DNA of 64,000 bases from Bacteroidota bacterium (lineage in GTDB: Bacteria; Bacteroidota; Bacteroidia; UKL13-3). The stretch's first letter is position 1. Each line of letters begins with the position of its first letter. The stretch covers positions 147,718-211,717 of the forward strand of contig JAIYCU010000012.1 of NCBI GenBank assembly GCA_027487835.1. Direction: 5' to 3'. Positions 28,759-38,755 of this stretch are shown one piece after another. The notes below the pieces were generated by a model. That model searched no databases, had not been told where the DNA came from, and was given only the letters and a program-made list of their open reading frames with translations. The position numbers were made by a program, and so were the translations under genes.

Positions 28759-28791
28759 AAGGCGACTGCAATTTTTTTTTGCAGTCGCCTT
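28759..28791 (-). terminator. Hairpin terminator downstream of peroxiredoxin gene
   Basis: AAGGCGACTGCA-attttttttt-type loop-TGCAGTCGCCTT. Confidence 0.7.
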
Positions 28792-28810
28792 AATTATTTA
28801 CTTAATGCTT

Positions 28811-29278
28811 TTACAATGAGGCCAATGTTTCATTGATAGCAGCAAAATTTGGCAACTCTCCTGCATTTTCTAACACTTCAGCATATTTAATCGTTCCTTC
28901 TTTGTCAATCACAAAAGCAGATCTTTTGCTCACCCCTTTTAATCCTAAAATCCAATCTTCATAAATGGCACCATAACTTCTAGAAGCTTCTTTGTTAAAA
29001 TCTGAAAGTAAAGTGAAGTTAAGGTTTTGCAATTCTTTGAATTTACCTAAAGTAAAAGGCAAATCAACCGAGATGGCTACTACTTCGCAAGTGTCATTAT
29101 GGTAAAGGCTAATGGCATCACGAACGGTGCAAAGTTGTGTGGTACATACGCCAGTAAAGGCAGCTGGAAAAAAATGAACAATCAGATTTTTTCCAGAGAA
29201 ATCACTTAATGAAACTTCTTTTTTGTCTGAATCAATTAATTTGAAAGCGGGTGCTTTGTCTCCAATTTTTAAACTCAT
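28811..29278 (-). CDS. Peroxiredoxin (AhpC/TSA family)
   Basis: MSLKIGDKAPAFKLIDSDKKEVSLSDF; FFPAAFTGVCTTQLCTVRD. Confidence 0.92.
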   Translation of the reverse strand: MSLKIGDKAPAFKLIDSDKKEVSLSDFSGKNLIVHFFPAAFTGVCTTQLCTVRDAISLYHNDTCEVVAISVDLPFTLGKFKELQNLNFTLLSDFNKEASRSYGAIYEDWILGLKGVSKRSAFVIDKEGTIKYAEVLENAGELPNFAAINETLASL

Positions 29279-29332
29279 AGTTTTGATATTTATTTTATAT
29301 ATTATGATAACCTTTTGTAAGTAATTATGTTT

Positions 29333-30106
29333 TTACCAATATCGTCTGATGGTGCGCAATACATGCGTATGCTTATTGCGTTCGGCATTAAAAATCCCAA
29401 AACTATCTAAAGTATCTAGCCTAACTTTCCCAGCAGCATGAATTATTTCTCCCGACCCTAAGCCAATTCCTACATGGGTAATTTTCTCTGCCGTATCTCC
29501 AAAGTAAACCAAATCACCAGGTAAAATCTCTTCTACAAAGGTAATGGCCGTTCCCAAACTAGCCTGCTGATAGGCGTCTCTTGGTAATTGAATATTCATG
29601 CACTTAAAAACAAGTTGAGTAAATCCTGAACAATCAATACCCATAACACTTTTACCTCCCCAAAGATAAGGAACATTTAAAAATTGTTTGGCAAGCGTTA
29701 TGGCTTCTTCATGGGTTAAAAAGTTAGGTTTGAAGTTTTCGGTTTGAACCAAATATTCCTGCCCTTGATGCTTAAAACAAACCTGATTATTTTGAAGGAA
29801 ATTATCCGTTAAAACAGCGCCTATTGGCACAAAAAATGTTTCATTACTTTTTAAACCTTGTGCCTTCACAAAAGGAAAAACTGTTTGGATAATAGGTTGA
29901 ATAGGTGCCTGCAAAAGCAATTCCATTTGAAGCTCGTTTATCCAACCTTTATAAGTGTCGGCAGCATTTTCAATGAAATACCACTCCTCCCTTTTTTCCA
30001 GAATCGTATAAACTTCACCAAACAAAAGCTGAGAAACCATTTCACTTTTCGAGGTGGGTTCAGCCCGTAATGGCAATAAACTTAAGGAACAAATGCCTTG
30101 ATTCAT
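29333..30106 (-). CDS. NlpC/P60 (C40) cell-wall peptidase with SH3-like domain
   Basis: FLNVPYLWGGKSVMGIDCSGFTQLVFK; GDLVYFG; ITHVGIGLG; start placed at MNQGICSLS. Confidence 0.9.
   Translation of the reverse strand: MNQGICSLSLLPLRAEPTSKSEMVSQLLFGEVYTILEKREEWYFIENAADTYKGWINELQMELLLQAPIQPIIQTVFPFVKAQGLKSNETFFVPIGAVLTDNFLQNNQVCFKHQGQEYLVQTENFKPNFLTHEEAITLAKQFLNVPYLWGGKSVMGIDCSGFTQLVFKCMNIQLPRDAYQQASLGTAITFVEEILPGDLVYFGDTAEKITHVGIGLGSGEIIHAAGKVRLDTLDSFGIFNAERNKHTHVLRTIRRYW
29741..29750 (+). repeat. Dispersed motif GGTTTGAACC
   Basis: Exact 10-mer in TTTCGGTTTGAACCAAA; coding on - (VQTE). Confidence 0.9.
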
Positions 30107-30167
30107 TGTGAGAATGTTTTGCGCAAGTAACAAGATTTTTTTGTATAGTTGTAGTGAATTTATCATT

Positions 30168-30515
30168 ATGGCTAACAACATAGATTTAAGCTACTTACAA
30201 GAAATCTCAGGTGGAGATTCAAGCTTTATTAAGGAAATGCTAGCGCTTTATGTGAACACTACAGCGCAAGAAGCGTCTCATTTTACAGAACTTTTTAACA
30301 ATGGAGATGTCGATGGCATTGGTCATTTGGCGCATAAAATGAAAGCGCCCATCCAAATGCTAGGCGCTAGTGAATTATTCGAAACCATTCGCACCCTAGA
30401 ACAAATTGGAAAAACGGGTCAAAACACAGGTCAAATCAAAGACTTGATAGACAAAGCGCAAACTTTGGTAAATGAATCAATTGAAGAAATACAACAAATA
30501 TTAGGCACCTTTTAA
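30168..30515 (+). CDS. Stand-alone HPt phosphotransfer protein
   Basis: MANNIDLSYLQEISGGDSSFIKEMLALYV...GIGHLAHKMKAPIQMLGASEL with conserved His. Confidence 0.8.
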   Translation: MANNIDLSYLQEISGGDSSFIKEMLALYVNTTAQEASHFTELFNNGDVDGIGHLAHKMKAPIQMLGASELFETIRTLEQIGKTGQNTGQIKDLIDKAQTLVNESIEEIQQILGTF

Positions 30516-30539
30516 GCCTTTTACTAATTCCATTTTACT

Positions 30540-31346
30540 TTGGCATTTAGAGATACGAGCAGTAAGATTATTATTAAAACAATCGAGCAAATCGAAGGGA
30601 TTAGGGCGAGTTCTATTTTAGCTTCTCAAGCCCTTAAAGAAATTGAACCATTCGTAAAGCCAGGTGCAAGTACCGAATACTTAAATTCTATTTGTGCCCA
30701 ATTTATAAAAGACAATGGTGCTATTGCCGCAACGCTAGGCTACCATGGCTATCCAAAAGAAACATGCATTTCTGTAAATGATGTTATTTGCCATGGGATT
30801 CCGGGCAAATACGAATTACGCGACGGGGATATTGTTAACATAGATGTTACCACCATTTTAAAAGGTTATTTTGGAGATACTTCGAAAATGTATTTGGTGG
30901 GCGAAGTGCCAGAACATGCCCAAAAACTTGTAAAAACCACTAAAGAATGTTTAAACATTGGCATTCAACAGTGCATAGAAGGGAACTCCTTAAATAATAT
31001 TGGCTATTATATCAATAAACATGCAGTTGCCAATGGCTATAGTACCGTGTATGAATTTTGCGGACATGGCGTGGGTATTAAATTTCATGAAGAGCCTGAA
31101 ATCTGCCATATCGCAGAAAAAGGAACAGGGCCTTTGCTTAAACCAGGAATGATATTTACCATAGAACCTATGATAAACGCCGGTAAAGCAAGGTCGAAAG
31201 TAGATCGAAAAGATGGCTGGACAGCCAGAACAATTGATGGTAAACTTTCTGCCCAATTTGAACATACCATTTGTATCACTAAAGGCGAACCGTATGTACT
31301 CACAGACATCGAGCATGCCTATCCAATTCCTACTGATATATTTTAA
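30540..31346 (+). CDS. map: Methionine aminopeptidase type I
   Basis: ISVNDVICHGIPG; DGDIVNIDVTTI; FCGHGVGIKFHEEPEI; PGMIFTIEPMIN. Confidence 0.95.
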   Translation: MAFRDTSSKIIIKTIEQIEGIRASSILASQALKEIEPFVKPGASTEYLNSICAQFIKDNGAIAATLGYHGYPKETCISVNDVICHGIPGKYELRDGDIVNIDVTTILKGYFGDTSKMYLVGEVPEHAQKLVKTTKECLNIGIQQCIEGNSLNNIGYYINKHAVANGYSTVYEFCGHGVGIKFHEEPEICHIAEKGTGPLLKPGMIFTIEPMINAGKARSKVDRKDGWTARTIDGKLSAQFEHTICITKGEPYVLTDIEHAYPIPTDIF

Positions 31347-31353
31347 ATAACAT

Positions 31354-32241
31354 ATGAAATTTTATAATCATAAAAAGAATTTTTTAGCCATTGAAGACGA
31401 CAGTCTTTATAGTTTAGAAAATGCAAAATTTGTAATTCAGTCTGCGCCATATGAATACACTTCCTCTTATGTTAGTGGCTCAAAAAAAGGACCTGAAGCC
31501 ATTTTAAAAGCCTCTCATTTTGTTGAGTTTTATGATGAAGAACTCGACCAAGAGACCTTTAGAAAAGGTGGTATTTGCACCCTTCACCCAATGGATTTTG
31601 AAGGCAAAACCAACGAAAAGGCGGTTAAACATATCGAAAAAAACACCTTAAAACTGCTCTCTCAAAATAAATTCCCAATCACTTTAGGGGCAGAACACAC
31701 CATAACTTACGGAACAGTTAGGGCTGTTAAGCAATTTGTGCCAGACGTTCACGTATTGCAAATAGATGCACACAGCGATTTAAGAATGGAATATCATGGC
31801 AATCCATATTCACACGCTTCAGTAATGGCAAGAGTGCACGAACTAAATGTACCCCTTACCCAAATCGGAATTAGGGCACAATGCATCGAAGAATCAGCGT
31901 TAATAAAAAGTAGTCCAATCATTCATACCTTTTATGCCCACCAAGTAAGAAACAATCCTAATTGGGCAAAAGAAGCCTTGGCAACACTTGGCGAAAATGT
32001 ATACATCAGCATTGATGCAGATGGTTTTGATCCTTCTATAGTGCCTGCAGTTGGCACCGCAGAGCCTAATGGCATGTTATGGCAAGAAACCTTAGACTTT
32101 TTAAAATCTGTTTTTGCAAATAGAAATGTGGTTGGGTTTGATGTGGTTGAAATTGCCCCAGTAAAAAACAATATTCTTACCGAATTCACCATGGCCAAAT
32201 TGGTATATAAGTTAATCGGATTTCAAACCTTAAAATCATAA
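31354..32241 (+). CDS. speB: Agmatinase/arginase-family ureohydrolase
   Basis: ITLGAEHTITYG; VLQIDAHSDLR; VYISIDADGFDPSIVPAVGTAEP. Confidence 0.88.
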   Translation: MKFYNHKKNFLAIEDDSLYSLENAKFVIQSAPYEYTSSYVSGSKKGPEAILKASHFVEFYDEELDQETFRKGGICTLHPMDFEGKTNEKAVKHIEKNTLKLLSQNKFPITLGAEHTITYGTVRAVKQFVPDVHVLQIDAHSDLRMEYHGNPYSHASVMARVHELNVPLTQIGIRAQCIEESALIKSSPIIHTFYAHQVRNNPNWAKEALATLGENVYISIDADGFDPSIVPAVGTAEPNGMLWQETLDFLKSVFANRNVVGFDVVEIAPVKNNILTEFTMAKLVYKLIGFQTLKS

Positions 32242-32242
32242 G

Positions 32243-33382
32243 ATGAAAGTATATTTAGATAATGCAGCCACTACTCCTTTAGATTTAGAAGTAGCCAAAG
32301 AAATGTACAAGGTAATGTGCGAGGATTTTGGGAACCCATCCTCCACACATGCGCACGGAAGAGTGGTTAGAACCATTATAGAAGAGGCACGTAAAAAAGT
32401 AGCGCAAATGCTTAATTGCGCCCCTGGCGAAATCTTTTTCACCAGTGGAGGCACAGAGGCAGATAATATGGCCATTCGTAAATCTGTAGCTGATAAAGGC
32501 GTTAAAAATATTATAACCTCTGCCATTGAACATCATGCAGTAAGCCATACCATTGAAGAATTAGCGCATCAAGGAAAAATTAAAATGCATTTGGTTGATA
32601 TACTTCCTAATGGGCATATTAACCTTGCTCATTTAGAAGAATTGTTGGCCGAAAATCAACAGGCCTTGGTGAGTTTAATGCATGCAAATAATGAAATTGG
32701 AAATCTACTAGATATTGAAACTGTTGGCAATCTTTGCAAACAATACAATGCCTTGTTTCATTGTGATACGGTTCAAACCATTGGGCATTATCCATTTGAT
32801 TTGCAAAAGTTAAAAGTTGATTTCTTGGCTTGTGCAGCCCATAAATTCAATGGACCTAAAGGGGTTGGATTTATTTATATTCATCACGCCTCGCAAATAC
32901 ATCCCTTTATTACGGGCGGCGCGCAAGAAAGAAACATGCGAGGGGGAACAGAAAATGTATATGGAATTGTAGGTTTAGCCAAAGCAATGGAAATTGCCTA
33001 TGCACACCTCGAGGAAAAAACAACACACATTTCTGATCTAAAGTCATATATGACCCAGCGCTTAAAAGAACTAGTTCCAGGAATAAGTTTCAATGGAGAC
33101 GCAGAAGGGAATTCACTTTACACTGTTTTAAACGTTAATTTTCCTCCTACACCAATTGGAGAAATGATTCTTTTTAAACTAGATATTGCAGGTATTTCAG
33201 CCTCTGGCGGCAGTGCCTGCTCATCAGGTTCCAATGTTGGTTCACATGTGTTAGCTGCCTTAAAAGTAGATCCTAACAGGCCAAGTGTACGGTTTTCTTT
33301 TGGTAAACAAAATACACGTCAAGAACTAGACTATGTTTTAGAACAACTTGAAAAAATGCTCGGATTAACCCAAACTGCTTAA
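32243..33382 (+). CDS. Cysteine desulfurase (NifS/IscS-like)
   Basis: MKVYLDNAATTPLD; FTSGGTEADNMAI; FLACAAHKFNGPKGVGF; SGGSACSSGS. Confidence 0.93.
   Translation: MKVYLDNAATTPLDLEVAKEMYKVMCEDFGNPSSTHAHGRVVRTIIEEARKKVAQMLNCAPGEIFFTSGGTEADNMAIRKSVADKGVKNIITSAIEHHAVSHTIEELAHQGKIKMHLVDILPNGHINLAHLEELLAENQQALVSLMHANNEIGNLLDIETVGNLCKQYNALFHCDTVQTIGHYPFDLQKLKVDFLACAAHKFNGPKGVGFIYIHHASQIHPFITGGAQERNMRGGTENVYGIVGLAKAMEIAYAHLEEKTTHISDLKSYMTQRLKELVPGISFNGDAEGNSLYTVLNVNFPPTPIGEMILFKLDIAGISASGGSACSSGSNVGSHVLAALKVDPNRPSVRFSFGKQNTRQELDYVLEQLEKMLGLTQTA
32770..32779 (-). repeat. Dispersed motif GGTTTGAACC (top strand GGTTCAAACC)
   Basis: Exact 10-mer; coding (VQTI). Confidence 0.9.
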
Positions 33383-33387
33383 AATCT

Positions 33388-34305
33388 ATGAAGATAAAAA
33401 AAACAATTGCAAGCTGCCTATTTATGCTACTAGTTGTTGCTGGCTTTGCACAAACCGATACAAGCACGATTCAAAAACCAAGAAAAGTAAAACATAATTT
33501 TCAAGCTGGGTTCAACCTAAACCAAGCCACTTTTAGTGATAATTGGAAAGGTGGCGGTTTAAATAGTTATGCCTTTGGTGGATTTACCAACTATTTGGTA
33601 AAATATAAAGGAAATCACTGGGATTTTAACTCCGACCTTCAATTGCAAATTGGTTTTCAAGAAATCCAAAATGATGGTGTTAGAAAAAATGCAGATCGAA
33701 TTTTTTATGATTTTAAAGCAGGTTATATCATCAATAAAAAATGGAACTTCTTTGCTTCTATGAACTTCCTATCGCAATTTATTGAAGGATATGATTATAA
33801 AACAAAAAGTAAAGTTGAGCCTACAAAAGATTCCCTCATCTCCACTTTATTTGCACCCGCCTATTTAACTTCTTCCTTAGGATTTGAATACAAGCCACTC
33901 GAATATCTTTGGATGCGTTTTGGTGTTGGAACTTTAAGGCAAACATTTGTCTTAGACGAGCGCATTTCAAATGCAGGATTATACGGTTTAGAAAAACCAG
34001 GTGATAAACTTAGAAACCAAGCGGTATTACAATTTATTGCTAATTTTGATAAAAACTTAGCCAGTAATGTAAATCTAAAAATGCGTTACATGACCAATTT
34101 AGACTATATCAAGGCAACACAATCAGGTGGAGGAATGAACATGGCAATGGTGCATATTTTTAATACTAATCTTACCCTTAAGGCAACAAAATATATTAGC
34201 ACCAACTTACAAATAAATGTGATTAAAGACCCTGATCAGGATAAAACTACCCAATTCTCTCAAATACTTTCCCTCGGAATTGTTTATAGTTTATCAAGAG
34301 AATAA
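33388..34305 (+). CDS. DUF3078-type protein
   Basis: Signal peptide; GFNLNQATFSDNWKGGGLNSYAFGGFTNY pattern. Confidence 0.78.
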   Translation: MKIKKTIASCLFMLLVVAGFAQTDTSTIQKPRKVKHNFQAGFNLNQATFSDNWKGGGLNSYAFGGFTNYLVKYKGNHWDFNSDLQLQIGFQEIQNDGVRKNADRIFYDFKAGYIINKKWNFFASMNFLSQFIEGYDYKTKSKVEPTKDSLISTLFAPAYLTSSLGFEYKPLEYLWMRFGVGTLRQTFVLDERISNAGLYGLEKPGDKLRNQAVLQFIANFDKNLASNVNLKMRYMTNLDYIKATQSGGGMNMAMVHIFNTNLTLKATKYISTNLQINVIKDPDQDKTTQFSQILSLGIVYSLSRE

Positions 34306-34327
34306 TTATTCAGAAACTAATTTTTAT

Positions 34328-34373
34328 AAAGGCTGTTAATATTGTTACTTGCAATCATTAAACAGCCTTTTTT
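34328..34373 (+). terminator. Hairpin AAAGGCTGTT...AACAGCCTTTTTTT ending at the next start codon
   Basis: Complementary arms 34328-34337 and 34361-34370 with T-run reaching ATG 34374. Confidence 0.65.
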
Positions 34374-34928
34374 ATGTCTTTTAAAATTTATACCAAAACC
34401 GGTGATGCCGGCGAAACCTCATTAATCGGAGGTGTTAGGGTCTTAAAATCTCACTTACGTATAGAAAGTTATGGAACAGTAGATGAGTTAAATTCTTACT
34501 TAGGTCTTATAAAAGACTCCATACAAATATCGCATGCCAAAGAAATTATTTACGAAATTCAGGATAGGTTATTTACCATAGGTGCAGTATTAGCTAGTGA
34601 TCCAGAAAAATCTAAAATGAAAGTTCCAGACCTTCACGAAAGCGATTTAGTCTTGCTAGAAAAAGAGATGGATGTAATGGATGCCCAACTTCCTTCCTTA
34701 AAAAACTTTGTATTGCCAGGTGGAAATGTGACTGCTTCTCATTGTCACGTAGCTAGATGCATTTGCAGAAGAGCAGAAAGAATTGTGGTTCACTTATCGT
34801 TAGATTCAGAAGTCCCAGATATTATTATAAGATACCTTAATAGATTAAGTGATTATCTTTTTATGCTTTCAAGGTATATTGTGCAGCAAGCAAATGCAGA
34901 AGAAATCTTATGGCGTCCACGCGCTTAA
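34374..34928 (+). CDS. PduO-type cob(I)alamin adenosyltransferase
   Basis: FKIYTKTGDAGETSLIGG; FVLPGGNVTASHCHVARCICRRAERIV; YLNRLSDYLFMLSRY. Confidence 0.93.
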   Translation: MSFKIYTKTGDAGETSLIGGVRVLKSHLRIESYGTVDELNSYLGLIKDSIQISHAKEIIYEIQDRLFTIGAVLASDPEKSKMKVPDLHESDLVLLEKEMDVMDAQLPSLKNFVLPGGNVTASHCHVARCICRRAERIVVHLSLDSEVPDIIIRYLNRLSDYLFMLSRYIVQQANAEEILWRPRA

Positions 34929-36184
34929 AAAGCGGCGTAAATCCAAACCATTTTACCATCAGCCTTTAAGTTATCGGCTAACTTTTGAGCTTGCCCCATT
35001 TTAGATTTCCGTGCAAAGGCAGCTAAGTGAAATGGATAAGTTTCTGGCTTAAGGGTAATGGATTGTTTATACCCTTTTGAACGCAGGTTTTGCACTTGGT
35101 TAGCAGCATTATCTTCGCTTTTGAAAGCACCTGCAATAACATAAAATCCTTTAGGAATTAGATTTTGTTCAGCATTGGCTTTTAAAACTTCCAATTCGGT
35201 GTCTTCAATAGAAATTGAAGTTGCAGTAGGTGAAATTCCACTTTCTAAAGATGGCAACGCTTCATTTACATCCAAAGTAGCGGCCGGACTAGCTTCTAAA
35301 GTTTCGGTTTGAACCAATTCGATGGCTAAATAACTTGTACTATCAAAATAGAAAGAATCCTTTTTTAGGGATAAACCAATATGATTTGTTAATTCAGAAT
35401 AATTAATTGTTGAACTTGAAGGTTCAATTATAACAGGCTTAACCGTGTTTAAAGTTTCGCGAGCATTCTTTTCAATCACCTCAACTGTTTGACCAGAGAT
35501 ATCCATTTTTGCTACCTGAGATTTGATATTCTCTACAGGTCCTGAATATAAAAACAAGCCAAGATTTACTAACAAAATTAAAGTTAAGGCAGTAGCTATA
35601 ACAGGGAATAAATTGTTACTTTTTTTAACAGTTGTGCTTTCAGAAATTTTAGCGTGATCCAGCATTACCTTTAGCTCTTTTAACGCAGATTCACGCATTT
35701 GAACCAAAGCTTCATCCTCATCCTCTTCCGCACTAAACTCTAAACGTTTTACTTTTAAAAGATTGGCAGCAAAATGAATGGGTTTAAGTCCAAAAGAAGC
35801 CTTTTCAATACTAACCTCACGCAAAGGTTCAAAATCTAATTCTCCTAAAACATTGAATTTAAAATATCCAAACCCATCAATCTCTAATCGTTTGCCTGGT
35901 AAAATAGCTGATCGTAAAGATAATCCCAAAGATTCAATCCTATTTGAGATTTCATTTAATTGTGAATGCGCAGCTAAGAAATCAATAAAGGCTGGTGTGG
36001 TTATAAAATCCCCTTGAGAAAAGTTAATCTTCTTCATACAAGGAGATATTATCTTAGCAACAGGATCTACAATATAATCCACTTCTTCACAAACAAAACG
36101 ACCTACACCTGCAAGGCATAATTCATTATGAGCATATAGATAATGCTTAATAAAGTGTACTATTTTTAAATCAGAACTCGTCAC
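34925..36184 (-). CDS. CCDC81-like HU domain / SPOR domain membrane protein
   Basis: N-terminal IVHFIKHYLYAHNELCLAGVGRFVCEEVDYIVDP; one TM segment; C-terminal SPOR-like repeat GFYVIAGAFKSEDNAANQVQNLRSKGY. Confidence 0.82.
   Translation of the reverse strand: MTSSDLKIVHFIKHYLYAHNELCLAGVGRFVCEEVDYIVDPVAKIISPCMKKINFSQGDFITTPAFIDFLAAHSQLNEISNRIESLGLSLRSAILPGKRLEIDGFGYFKFNVLGELDFEPLREVSIEKASFGLKPIHFAANLLKVKRLEFSAEEDEDEALVQMRESALKELKVMLDHAKISESTTVKKSNNLFPVIATALTLILLVNLGLFLYSGPVENIKSQVAKMDISGQTVEVIEKNARETLNTVKPVIIEPSSSTINYSELTNHIGLSLKKDSFYFDSTSYLAIELVQTETLEASPAATLDVNEALPSLESGISPTATSISIEDTELEVLKANAEQNLIPKGFYVIAGAFKSEDNAANQVQNLRSKGYKQSITLKPETYPFHLAAFARKSKMGQAQKLADNLKADGKMVWIYAAF
35306..35315 (+). repeat. 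Dispersed motif GGTTTGAACC
   Basis: Exact 10-mer in TTTCGGTTTGAACCAA; coding on - (VQTE). Confidence 0.9.
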
Positions 36185-36274
36185 TATATACTATCAATTA
36201 ACACAAAGTAAACAAAAACAAGCAAGTAGCTATCCACAAGCTTTCCACAAACCTATGAAAAAAAGGCATAAAAA

Positions 36275-36303
36275 AAAGGCCATTCTTTCGAATGGCCTTT
36301 TCT
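36275..36303 (-). terminator. Terminator after gldN
   Basis: AAAGGCCATTC-tttc-GAATGGCCTTT with A-run upstream on +. Confidence 0.8.
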
Positions 36304-36318
36304 ATAAAATTATTACTA

Positions 36319-37155
36319 TTAGTATTCCCAGAAATCATGCTCTTTTTCAAAAAGCTCTTGCTTAATTCTTTCGCCTTCTAGCAAGGCAGCAACACCGTTG
36401 TCTTTGTATTCCGCATATTGACGAATATACATATCCTGCTGGTTAGCTTCTTTAATAATGTAGCCATTAAACAATCGTTGTTCAAACCAATCATCATAGG
36501 TTAACCTAGCTGCATCATTTTGCCTATTAAATACTTCAAAATTAATTAAGAAATGCCTTAAATCATTTCCATCTTTTGAGTGGTATTTAAACACACATAA
36601 ATCTTGTTCACCCAAATCAACACCTCCTAAAGTAACACGGTATTGTGGCGAAATAGAAACAATGCGCACAAACATTTGTGAATGCTTCTTGTCAAAAATC
36701 CAATCTTCTACAATTCTGAATTTGGTAATTCTTAATTCAGGAATCATAGGATTAACAATGGTATCTAACTTGGTAAAAGTAGGATCTTCAGGATCAATTG
36801 GAACTTCAACATATTCTGTATCTGTACCCAAGGCCAAGAACTCCTCAATTGACATTTGTGTAGCCAATGAATCATCACGGTATGGAACTAATTTACCTTC
36901 CTTTACAGCATTGTATAAAACAATACTTAATGGATTTTTAGGCCATGCCATAGGCTGATTGGTTTTTTCTCTAACGTCAATCATTCTAACTACACGCTTA
37001 GCATACATTACATCTGCTTCACGCAAGTAAGGCCATGGAATAACCTTACGCTCAGATACTGCTTGTCTATTGTATATAAAATCATCATATACACCTTGTG
37101 CCATTGATGGCAAAGCCAGTATAACCAAAACTAAGATTCCTACTATTCTTTTCAT
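36319..37155 (-). CDS. gldN: T9SS ring component GldN/PorN
   Basis: Position after gldM; ADVMYAKRVVRMIDVREKTNQPMAWP; TKFRIVEDWIFDKKHSQMFVRIVSISP. Confidence 0.93.
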   Translation of the reverse strand: MKRIVGILVLVILALPSMAQGVYDDFIYNRQAVSERKVIPWPYLREADVMYAKRVVRMIDVREKTNQPMAWPKNPLSIVLYNAVKEGKLVPYRDDSLATQMSIEEFLALGTDTEYVEVPIDPEDPTFTKLDTIVNPMIPELRITKFRIVEDWIFDKKHSQMFVRIVSISPQYRVTLGGVDLGEQDLCVFKYHSKDGNDLRHFLINFEVFNRQNDAARLTYDDWFEQRLFNGYIIKEANQQDMYIRQYAEYKDNGVAALLEGERIKQELFEKEHDFWEY

Positions 37156-37173
37156 TGCTTACAAAAATTTCAA

Positions 37174-38727
37174 TTAATTTCTAATTTCTACTGCTAGAGA
37201 ACCTGGTACAGGCACAACTCCTGCAGGACCTTTAGCTTTAATACCCATTAAGATATAAAGATCGCCTGGTCTAGCAGAATTTAACATTGTTTTAGCTCTT
37301 GGTGTTAATTGTTCGCTATTACCTTTTTCTACAGATGCTTGACCATTTTTAGGCTTGTAAACTAAACTCCATTCAGTTGGAGAGTATTTAACACCTTCAA
37401 ATACGAAGTCTTTCAATACAGTTAATACAAAGTTTGAAGATTTAATTTGACCCATAGTAGCTGTAGGAGATGATCCATCAATAGAACCTAATACGATAGT
37501 TGGCTTAGGAACCTGACGAACACGGTATTCTTTTATACCCATTGTTTTACCATCAACAGAAGCCGTTATCGTAATGGTACGTTGAGAACCATCAACCAAT
37601 AAATCAAATTCACCATCCTTTTTCTTTTTCAACGTTCCACCTGCAGTACAAGTAACATTTACTTTATTAGCTCCAACACCAGGTACAGAAACAGCGATAG
37701 GATTTTCTAAACCAATATAAACAGCGTTCATTTTGGTTGCAGATATTACCGCAATTGGCGCCAATGCAAAGAATTCACCTTCCTTTTCGTAGGTTTTTCT
37801 TTGACCGCTACTATTTACAGTTGAAATAACTGCTTTAAACTTATTAACACCTTCTCTAGTTGCAGTCATAGTATACTTACCAATACCTTTTTCTGAAGGT
37901 ATTTTATTTCCACCTACCGTAATATCAGCTTCACTTCTGCTGCTTGAGGCAGCTAAGAAAATTTGAGCCTCATACTTATTACCAAGTGTAATATAAGTGC
38001 CGCTAATTGGTATAATTTGTGCTTCGAAATCGGTTACAATTTGAACATCATCTGTTAAAGAACCTTTCAACATATCTAATATTTGAGATTCTGTGTTTTT
38101 GATGTCATTTTGGGTTTTAGCCATTAAGGCTACAACTGCTGCAAGAGGCGTGTGCTCAAACATTTCAGACTCCCAAGATTGCTTACCATCTTTAGGATCA
38201 TCTGCTTTTAAGTCAGATTTAACATCTTTTCTTTTATCAGCAGGTAAAATCGCAAGCATTTGCTCTCTTAATTGATTGATTTTAGCTTTTACTTCTGCAC
38301 CTTTACCTTGGTTAATCATCAAATTGGCATGCAATTCGATATTAGAAGCTTGAGACAATTCTTCTTTAGGGTCACCTTCTGGAAACTCTTCAGTAGCCTT
38401 ACGACCACCTGCAGTTTTAATAAGTTCATCCTTTAACGTTTGAAAGTACTTTACTCCTTCTTCAGCAATCTTCTTCAATTGAATAGATTTGTTGTAAGCC
38501 TCTGTACCTTTTGTATCATTTGGAAGATCTGTATGAAACTTTTCAATTTGTTTCATTGTGTTAATATTCTTTTCATCAATGTTGCGGCCAGCACTATCCA
38601 TGCTTACCTCAACCATATGAAAAGACTTCAAAATTTCAGCAGACACATTTAGCGCTAACAATGCTGTTAGTACCAAATACATCATGTTGATCATTTTTTG
38701 CCTTACTGTTAATTTACCACCAGCCAT
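37174..38727 (-). CDS. gldM: T9SS motor component GldM/PorM
   Basis: MAGGKLTVRQKMINMMYLVLTALLALNVSAEILKSF. Confidence 0.96.
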   Translation of the reverse strand: MAGGKLTVRQKMINMMYLVLTALLALNVSAEILKSFHMVEVSMDSAGRNIDEKNINTMKQIEKFHTDLPNDTKGTEAYNKSIQLKKIAEEGVKYFQTLKDELIKTAGGRKATEEFPEGDPKEELSQASNIELHANLMINQGKGAEVKAKINQLREQMLAILPADKRKDVKSDLKADDPKDGKQSWESEMFEHTPLAAVVALMAKTQNDIKNTESQILDMLKGSLTDDVQIVTDFEAQIIPISGTYITLGNKYEAQIFLAASSSRSEADITVGGNKIPSEKGIGKYTMTATREGVNKFKAVISTVNSSGQRKTYEKEGEFFALAPIAVISATKMNAVYIGLENPIAVSVPGVGANKVNVTCTAGGTLKKKKDGEFDLLVDGSQRTITITASVDGKTMGIKEYRVRQVPKPTIVLGSIDGSSPTATMGQIKSSNFVLTVLKDFVFEGVKYSPTEWSLVYKPKNGQASVEKGNSEQLTPRAKTMLNSARPGDLYILMGIKAKGPAGVVPVPGSLAVEIRN

Positions 38728-38755
38728 GTTTTAGATTAATTTAATGAATTTGAAA

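Noticed and set aside
30990-32548. - strand ORFs antisense to map, speB and the cysteine desulfurase gene
   Set aside because: Shadow ORFs of conserved genes.
36479-36488. One-mismatch variants of the motif (TGTTCAAACC here; AGTTCAAACC at 42811; GATTTGAACC at 9711)
   Set aside because: May be decayed copies, but one-mismatch matches are far more likely by chance, so they were not counted.
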